Shown here: in pieces, positions 20,526 to 25,197 of the stretch
How positions within the stretch are numbered: position 1 is the first letter of the stretch
How the letters are laid out: each line of letters opens with the position of its first letter
Origin: Planctomycetota bacterium
GTDB taxonomy: Bacteria; Planctomycetota; Planctomycetia; Pirellulales; Pirellulaceae
Assembly (NCBI GenBank): GCA_026692885.1
Contig: JAPLNJ010000673.1
Location: forward strand, 1 to 25,197
DNA: 25,197 bases
Reading direction: 5' to 3'
Program-made: the position numbers and the translations under genes
Notes under the pieces: model-generated
What the model saw: only the letters and a program-made list of their open reading frames with translations
Told to the model about the DNA's origin: nothing
Database searches by the model: none

Positions 20526-22460
20526 GTGACACGATACCATTTGGAGCCGCCATTGGCTCCTCGCAGCGGCAACGTATTACGCGTGATCGTAATCTCTCGC
20601 ATCAGTACTCTAAACCAAGACGTAAGGAGTCTGGCCGACCAACAGGCAATGCTCCGCCAGTGGGTCGAGGATCGTTACGACGGGCCAGTGGAGTGGACGT
20701 TCATCGAAGGTCAGGGGAGCGGAGAATGCGTCGACCGTAAGCAGGTCGCGGAGGCCGAGGAGCTGGTCGATAGTGGCCAGTTCGACCTCGTTGTCATGGA
20801 AGATCTCTCGCGGCACATGCGCCGCGTCCATGCAGTACTGTTCTGCGAAGCGTGCGAGGACGAGGGTACGCGTTTGATCGCCATCAACGATGGTATCGAC
20901 ACCTTCAAGGAGTGGCGGCTACACGCATTCTTTGCCGCCATGAAGCACGAGCAGGGCAACAAAGACACGTCTCTCCGGATCAAGCGGACTCTGCGCAATC
21001 GCTTCGTGCAGGGCGGGGTCGTGCAGTTTACGATTTATGGATACATCAAGCCGGCAGGCGCGAAGAACGACGACGATCTGCAAAAAGATGCAGCAGCCGA
21101 GTCGATCTACAAGGAGTGGTTTGCTCGCCTCGACCGCGGCGAGACGTTCTCCGAGATCGCCGACTGGCTGAACGCGCTGGGGGTCCCCACTGGTCCCTTC
21201 TGTCGCAGCGCTAGGTGGACGTGCGCCATGGTGGGTCGAATCACCCGGAACCCGATTTTGAAGGGGGTGCGGCAACGCAACCGAAAGGAGGCCAAACGCT
21301 ACAACAAGACCGGGAAGCACAAATCCGTCAATGCCAAGCCAGAAGATCTGCTGGAACGGATCTGTACGCACTTGGCGTTCTTCGAGGCGGCCTATTATGA
21401 CCGCGTTCTGGCCAAGGTAATTTCCCGGAACGCCAAGTACCGTCGTAACGGCAAGTGCGGAGCCGAGCCTCGCGCAAACATACCGAAGAAACGCATCCGG
21501 TATCCCGGCCAGAGCATCCGCTGCGGAGTCTGCGGGCGCCTGCTCGTGTTCGGTGCCCACGGTCAGTCGGATCACCTGATGTGCTCTGGGGCCCGTGAAT
21601 ACCGCTGCTGGAATGGTATTTCCCTGGACGGTCCTTTGACCACTCAGAGCGTCGCAGACATGGTGTTCGCAGATATCGAGTCGCTGGAGGATTTCGACGC
21701 CGCCTTTGTTGACATGGCAAATGTCGAGGCGCGCAAGCTCGATGCCGTGCGAGATTCGCGTCTCCAAGAATTGGAGACACTGATCGATCAGAGTGGACGT
21801 GCAATCCAAAACGTGCTGAAGGTCATCCGCAACGGCGGTGAAAGTCCGAGTGTCTGCGAAGACCTCAAGCAACTGGAAGCGGAGTTGCTGCAACTGCGGG
21901 GAGAAAAGGCAGAAATTGAGCAGACGCCCTCGCAAACCGTGGTCATTCCCACAGCATCCGAAATCAGGCAGCTGGCCCGAGAATCCGTCAGGAACTTAGC
22001 GCTGGAGAGCCACGAATTCGCCAAGTCGATGCGCAGTTTGGTCACGGATTTCTTCGTGTTCCCGTATCGTTGCTGCGACGGCAAAGACCTTGTCCTGCGG
22101 GGTACAGCTCGGTTGCAGCTTGCAAACCTGCTGCCGAACCGGCGCCTGCAAGACACGCTGCGTGCCCCACTCGAACGTGTCCTGAACCTGGACCTTTTCG
22201 AGGCGCCGCAGCGCGTCAGGTGTCGGGCACAAGTGATGGCGCTCCGCCGGGAGATAACAGAACGGGAAGCCGCACAACGGTTGGGAATCACCAAGACCGC
22301 AGCCCAACACGCAGCTGGTCTGGATCGTTTGATGCGGCGTCTCGGCCTCTCCGATCCATACGTTCGACTGATGGAACCGCCGATGGACTATCCTAAAATG
22401 CGCCGTCATTTGCACCCGCGGTATCGGTTCGATCCGTTGCCGGGCTTCGGCACCACGTAA
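20526..22460 (+). CDS. Large serine recombinase 3, 644 aa
   Basis: I chose GTG 20526 because GGAGG lies 8 bases upstream; ATG 20511 is in frame but overlaps that RBS and has none of its own. The catalytic domain opens VIVISRISTLNQ (Arg25, nucleophile Ser27) and has VVMEDLSRHMRR (R96, R99). NKTGKHKSVNAKPE parallels the GKHKPE motif of recombinases 1 and 2. The zinc ribbon is IRCGVCGRLLVF ... DHLMCSGAREYRCWN. A coiled coil follows (LKQLEAELLQLRGEKAEIEQ), and the C-terminus has an HTH-like TEREAAQRLGITKTAAQHAA plus LSDPYVRLMEPP. It is intact, transcribed away from the integrase, and followed by a strong terminator. It is probably the recombinase of a different, neighbouring element. Confidence 0.92.
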   Translation: MTRYHLEPPLAPRSGNVLRVIVISRISTLNQDVRSLADQQAMLRQWVEDRYDGPVEWTFIEGQGSGECVDRKQVAEAEELVDSGQFDLVVMEDLSRHMRRVHAVLFCEACEDEGTRLIAINDGIDTFKEWRLHAFFAAMKHEQGNKDTSLRIKRTLRNRFVQGGVVQFTIYGYIKPAGAKNDDDLQKDAAAESIYKEWFARLDRGETFSEIADWLNALGVPTGPFCRSARWTCAMVGRITRNPILKGVRQRNRKEAKRYNKTGKHKSVNAKPEDLLERICTHLAFFEAAYYDRVLAKVISRNAKYRRNGKCGAEPRANIPKKRIRYPGQSIRCGVCGRLLVFGAHGQSDHLMCSGAREYRCWNGISLDGPLTTQSVADMVFADIESLEDFDAAFVDMANVEARKLDAVRDSRLQELETLIDQSGRAIQNVLKVIRNGGESPSVCEDLKQLEAELLQLRGEKAEIEQTPSQTVVIPTASEIRQLARESVRNLALESHEFAKSMRSLVTDFFVFPYRCCDGKDLVLRGTARLQLANLLPNRRLQDTLRAPLERVLNLDLFEAPQRVRCRAQVMALRREITEREAAQRLGITKTAAQHAAGLDRLMRRLGLSDPYVRLMEPPMDYPKMRRHLHPRYRFDPLPGFGTT

Positions 22461-22494
22461 CCACCGCGCGGTCACACATCTCGCTTGTACGTTT

Positions 22495-22527
22495 GCCCCG
22501 TGTCGAGTTTCGACGCGGGGCTTTTTT
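22495..22527 (+). terminator. Intrinsic terminator of recombinase 3
   Basis: GCCCCGTGTCGA (22495-22506) pairs with TCGACGCGGGGC (22510-22521), 11 Watson-Crick pairs and one wobble, around a 3-base loop. Six T follow (22522-22527). It lies 34 bases after the recombinase stop. Confidence 0.9.
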
Positions 22528-22564
22528 GTTGGTTGTCCACCCCCAATTGCCAGGAGGAAGTCAC

Positions 22565-22864
22565 ATGGCCAGTGATACAACTGCCCCGGACGAATCGCGA
22601 GGTCGGTCTGTGGAGAGCGTGCGGGAGCAACTGCTCAGGTTCCTTCGGCTGGCCCATCGGCGCATCCGTGGGGACCAAGTAGCCGGTCAGATACCACTTG
22701 GTAGGCGACTCGGGCAGCAATTCCTGGGCAAAGGCGTCGCCGTTGTCAGGACCTACCAAGTCCAGACGCAGCGTGTCCACCAGGGTACGGCGGATGTCCA
22801 GGCTCGTGGCGGGCGAAGTCGTGGTCATCGTTTGCTCCCGGCGGCTTGTGTCCCGGCGGCTTGA
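22565..22864 (+). pseudogene. Gene start fused into reversed drmA sequence
   Basis: The ATG at 22565 has an excellent AGGAGGAAG 4 bases upstream and opens with a natural-looking N-terminus (MASDTTAPDESRGRSVESVR, EQLLRFLRL). After about 29 codons (near 22650) the frame enters sequence that codes for drmA on the opposite strand, and its composition becomes shadow-like (VVRTYQVQTQRVHQGTADVQ). Thus only the first ~29 codons belong to a real gene, and the rest is a chance open frame to 22864. The original gene probably followed recombinase 3 in its element. Its function is unknown. Confidence 0.5.
22649..22828 (-). pseudogene. drmA: 5' fragment of a DISARM drmA-like helicase gene
   Basis: From ATG 22828, with GGGAG 6 bases upstream, the frame reads MTTTSPATSLDIRRTLVDTL, RLDLVGPDNGDAFAQELLPE and SPTKWYLTGYLVPTDAPMGQ. 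The blocks 'IRR.LVD.LRLDLVGP' and 'P..WYLTG.LVPTDAP' are what I recognise as the N-terminus of DrmA, the large helicase-like protein of DISARM anti-phage systems. Full DrmA proteins exceed 1000 residues. Here homology-like sequence ends at about codon 60 (22649), where the strand enters the recombinase 3 element. The RBS and start are intact, so only the 3' part is missing from the window. The family call is from memory, and other DUF-helicase families share this start. Confidence 0.6.
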
Positions 22865-22951
22865 CTTTTGCGTGGCACATGCCGATACTTACCAGTGGAG
22901 GTTCTGCTGAGGGGTGGCTTTCGGGTGGCCCCGACTGCTTTACCTCTTTTT

Positions 22952-23833
22952 TCATGCGCGGCCTGGACCGTAGGGATTGGGAACGTAACAGATCCCAAAG
23001 GTCTCGAACACCTGCCCGTCGCGATGGCCCTCACCGCGAAACTGCAGACGATGGATCCAGGGGCCGAAGTCGTCCGCAATCTCCTGACGCACCGGCTGAT
23101 CCATCCCCTGGTTGGGAAGCCGAAATCCCAGATTCACACAGTAGATGCACAGGTCTGCCGCCTGGATCGGGTAGGCCATGTCGGACGCCACAAAGAACGG
23201 CGATGGGACGATCCATACCGTTCGCTCGCGTCCGACAACCGTCTTCGTGAAGTAAGCCTCCAACTGCCGCACAAACTTCCTATCGGCAACTTTTTCGACC
23301 TCATCGACGACCAGGAGGCCGTAGTCCCGCTGCAGTTCCAGGAAGTAGAAGTAGCGTTCCAGCAAGAACACTTGATCCTTCCGGAGGTACTCCGCTGGCA
23401 CCGCACCGGCTTGGCGCGAACCACGGGGGATGGCCGCTGCGAACAGTACTGCGCCGTGTTGGCTTAGCAGCTGAAATACGCCGCCAGCCATTTCCAGACA
23501 GGCTTGGCCGTAGGCCGTGAACTCGTCTCGCGTGGGCGGCTTCGATTCCAGCCCTTTGGTCAGAAAACCCCGACAGTGTTTGCGCCGGGCGTCAGGCTCC
23601 ATAGCTGACGACTGGCGAGCGAACTTGTATCGCTTCCGGTCAACTGAGGTGCTGCCTTTCAGTTCATGCCGAAACTGGTGCAACTGACATCCAAACGAGT
23701 CCAATTCCAACCGTTGCATCCCCTGGATGAACGGCCACAGTCGTCCGGCATGCAAGGCGATTCCGCCCCGCACTTCGTAAGGCATGTTCTTGTGGTCGTG
23801 ACCGCTTTCGTCAAGGAATAGAAGCCAGCTCAT
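22952..23833 (-). CDS. DUF3800 domain protein, 293 aa
   Basis: It starts at ATG 23833 with only a weak RBS. The N-terminus MSWLLFLDESGHDHKNMPYE carries the family hallmark 'LFLDESG' (D8, E9, S10). YGLLVVDEVEK (D177) and a C-terminal YPIQAADLCIYCVNLG (Q224, D227) provide the other acidic residues expected of this RNase H-like fold. The length is usual for DUF3800. The family is common in phage-defence islands, but its activity is not established. Here it lies between a methyltransferase tail and the drmA start, all on the same strand, as expected for an accessory gene in a DISARM-like operon. It appears intact, although both neighbours are broken. Confidence 0.85.
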   Translation of the reverse strand: MSWLLFLDESGHDHKNMPYEVRGGIALHAGRLWPFIQGMQRLELDSFGCQLHQFRHELKGSTSVDRKRYKFARQSSAMEPDARRKHCRGFLTKGLESKPPTRDEFTAYGQACLEMAGGVFQLLSQHGAVLFAAAIPRGSRQAGAVPAEYLRKDQVFLLERYFYFLELQRDYGLLVVDEVEKVADRKFVRQLEAYFTKTVVGRERTVWIVPSPFFVASDMAYPIQAADLCIYCVNLGFRLPNQGMDQPVRQEIADDFGPWIHRLQFRGEGHRDGQVFETFGICYVPNPYGPGRA

Positions 23834-24081
23834 GGTCAGTGCATCTGGCCGAATTCGTCGGCCGACAAAAGTTCAGGAAGCACCATCGGCAGTTCGTCCA
23901 CCGGGGTCATTGGTTCAATCGTCAATTGCAGACCCTTACTAGATTACAGCCTTCGACGGACCACGAACATCGGGGATTCACGCTTCCATCCCGCCCGCAG
24001 GAAGAACGAAGGACTAATGACGAAGCACCAATGACTGCCGAAGCCCGAATGCCCAAGCCACGACGTGCCAGTGCTTCTTCG

Positions 24082-24282
24082 TCATTCGTCATTAAACCCC
24101 AATCCCTGCTGCTTCGGGTTTCCTTTCTTGCCCTTTTTCGTCTTGCCCTGCCGTTTGTCTTCCGCCGCAGCGGCTTCCCCCGTGCGGCGTTCTTCAGCGG
24201 CACGCTCGGCGTTTAGCTTCAGCAGGCGGGCAAGGACGTCGTCGCGAACGTCGTCCGGCCAGCGGTAGCCAATGCCATCAGC
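24082..24282 (-). pseudogene. C-terminal fragment of a DNA methyltransferase
   Basis: The last ~65 codons of the frame ending at 24082 read GIGYRWPDDVRDDVLARLLK, LNAERAAEERRTGEAAAAED and then a Lys/Gly-rich tail ending GLGFNDE. This matches the end of Eco57I/PglX-type N6-adenine methyltransferases I know from planctomycete defence operons, '...YRWPDDVRDDVL.RLL.LNAERAAEE...' plus a basic low-complexity tail. Upstream of about 24282 the frame is the antisense of a transposase remnant, so the catalytic part is missing. In DISARM class 1 a methylase gene precedes drmA, and the same order and strand apply here. The assignment rests on a short segment. Confidence 0.55.
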
Positions 24283-24579
24283 CGCCCCTGGGGCGCGCGA
24301 GGACCTTCGCCCGAAGAAGCCTGGCAATCGCGTGTGCCGATTCTCGAAGACCAGCGGCGGACCTTCGCCGCCGCGCTCGACGCCCACCGCCAATGGGCAG
24401 CGCGCGAAATGGAGTTGGACCTCGTCGCCCCGCTGGGCGTGGCCGATCGTGCGCGACTGGATCGCTTGGCGATGTCCTGCGCAATGCAAGAACTGGGCTA
24501 CCTCAGCCAGCGGCGTATCGGCCATGCGGAGAAGCGGGGAAGTCATTTCGTCTGCCGGACAAGGGTATGGCAGAGGTGA
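24283..24579 (+). pseudogene. 3' remnant of a DDE transposase/integrase-core gene
   Basis: The frame from about 24283 reads RGPSPEEAWQSRVPILEDQR and RTFAAALDAHRQWAAREMEL, then VADRARLDRLAMSCAMQELG and YLSQRRIGH, stopping at 24579. The pattern '(T/S)PEEAW..R.P......R..F..A....R' followed by 'R..AI..AL.ELGYLS.RRR' is typical of the C-terminus of IS481-like and related integrase-core transposases. The catalytic DDE domain and any inverted repeat are absent. The junction with the methyltransferase fragment is immediate, consistent with an old IS-mediated deletion. Confidence 0.45.
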
Positions 24580-24935
24580 CCGTGTCGATTGGGGTTCCAA
24601 TGGAGCCGGTCCAGCGTCGCGTGACCACGGATTTTTGGTGCACGACTCTCTCCGGGCGTTCCGACAAGGTTTCATTGTCGATCCCTGTCCGCGTAATCCC
24701 GGATATCGAGGTTTCCCCCAACGTAGTAGTCTGCGAAACGAAGAATGGCACACCACTCGCGCGAAAGAGTCTCGAGATCCGGTGCTATTCTCGCAGTGAG
24801 ATTGCTGATTCAGTCCCCCTAATGCACCGGTCTGCGGATACAAGGACACACCTTTCGAGTTTGTGCGGAAGCTTGTCCAAAACGTCGAGAGCTACCTTGC
24901 ATTTTCAGGAGGCCGGGGAAATGACGGGCACCTAA
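24567..24935 (+). pseudogene. Fragment resembling a DUF1573-type beta-domain protein
   Basis: A frame entering at ATG 24567 reads MAEVTVSIGVPMEPVQRRVT, TDFWCTTLSGRSDKVSLSIP and VRVIPDIEVSPNVVVCETKN. The alternating strands and the 'IPVRVIPDIEVSP' linker recall tandem Ig-like DUF1573 domains of planctomycete exported proteins. The first ~78 codons look genuine. Beyond ~24800 the composition degrades until the stop at 24935. There is no signal peptide and no good RBS, so this is probably an internal piece of a larger gene stranded by rearrangement. Confidence 0.35.
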
Positions 24936-25060
24936 ACGTGCCGATGGCAAATCTCAAGAAGTTGTGTGGAGGCGCATTTAGTTTACACTACGTTCTGTTG
25001 TTGGCGGTAGCCAGCTTTCCAAAGGAGTTGTTCGACCATTTTGTTGAACAACTGGAATGA
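24803..25060 (+). pseudogene. Unrecognised coding-like fragment
   Basis: An open frame ending at 25060 contains YKDTPFEFVRKLVQNVESYL, AFSGGRGNDGHLNVPMANLK and KLCGGAFSLHYVLLLAVASF, then PKELFDHFVEQLE. The composition is protein-like, with one hydrophobic helix, but I recognise no family. There is no RBS or clear start after the upstream in-frame stop at 24800. It may be the 3' end of a truncated gene. The remaining 137 bases to the window edge show nothing I can name. Confidence 0.3.
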
Positions 25061-25197
25061 TGCGCCCCGGATTTTTTGAGACGGGAAGTGCCAGATTGTG
25101 TGAGATGGCCGGGGCAAACAATATCCCGCAGTCGATCAACGGGGATGGAGTGGGAAGAGGAAGAGGCGGGACCTCCGTGTCCCGGTGTCTTAGCCCA

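Noticed and set aside
20919..21935. 338-aa minus-strand open frame inside recombinase 3
   Set aside because: Antisense to a clearly recognisable serine recombinase whose catalytic residues and zinc ribbon are all intact.
24082..24849. 255-aa minus-strand frame including the methyltransferase tail
   Set aside because: Only the last ~65 codons look like a real protein; the upstream part is antisense to the transposase and DUF1573-like remnants.
1..25197. CRISPR arrays, rRNA genes and complete tRNA genes
   Set aside because: I found no regularly spaced repeat array, no rRNA-like sequence, and only a 3' tRNA fragment.

Overview
The window looks like high-GC DNA from a member of the Planctomycetota. 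I infer this from recognisable planctomycete-type orphan proteins, the Ycf46/DUF2997/DUF1257 trio, and large serine recombinases with long C-terminal tails. No rRNA, complete tRNA or housekeeping gene is present to fix the taxon. Most of the window reads as an integrated accessory element next to a degraded defence locus. It carries four site-specific recombinases within 9 kb.

Positions 1-13275 hold a tightly packed minus-strand gene block. In transcription order it contains a 47-aa membrane peptide overlapping a coiled-coil lipoprotein, a sigma-70-like HTH protein, and a tiny two-helix membrane protein. Next come DUF1257 (Ycf35-like), DUF2997 and a Ycf46-like AAA+ ATPase. A long run of small orphan proteins follows (one DUF6117-like, one clearly frameshifted), ending in a protein resembling the DNA polymerase sliding clamp that runs off the left edge. 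Most genes have a good Shine-Dalgarno sequence, and several overlap by 3-8 bases.

Positions 13434-20196 are a minus-strand recombination module: a tyrosine recombinase, a DUF3102-like protein carrying a perfect 17-bp palindrome inside its coding sequence, and two large serine recombinases in tandem. Positions 20197-20525 separate this module from a plus-strand third large serine recombinase (20526-22460). This spacer is dense in signals: a triple GTGCACC half-site array over the integrase RBS, a hairpin with terminator character, an 18-bp match to a tRNA-Ser 3' end (a probable att core), a TTGTCCCA palindrome, and a hairpin that would hide the RBS of the third recombinase.

Positions 22461-25197 look like a gene graveyard. 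After a clear terminator there is a gene start that runs head-on into the first 60 codons of a DISARM drmA-like gene. Beyond it lie an intact DUF3800 protein, the last ~65 codons of a DNA methyltransferase, a transposase tail, and fragments of unrelated genes. The likeliest reading is a DISARM-type locus broken by recombinase-mediated insertion and later IS activity. The orphan operon on the left would be cargo whose function is unknown. Family assignments come from sequence recognition alone, since no database search was possible.
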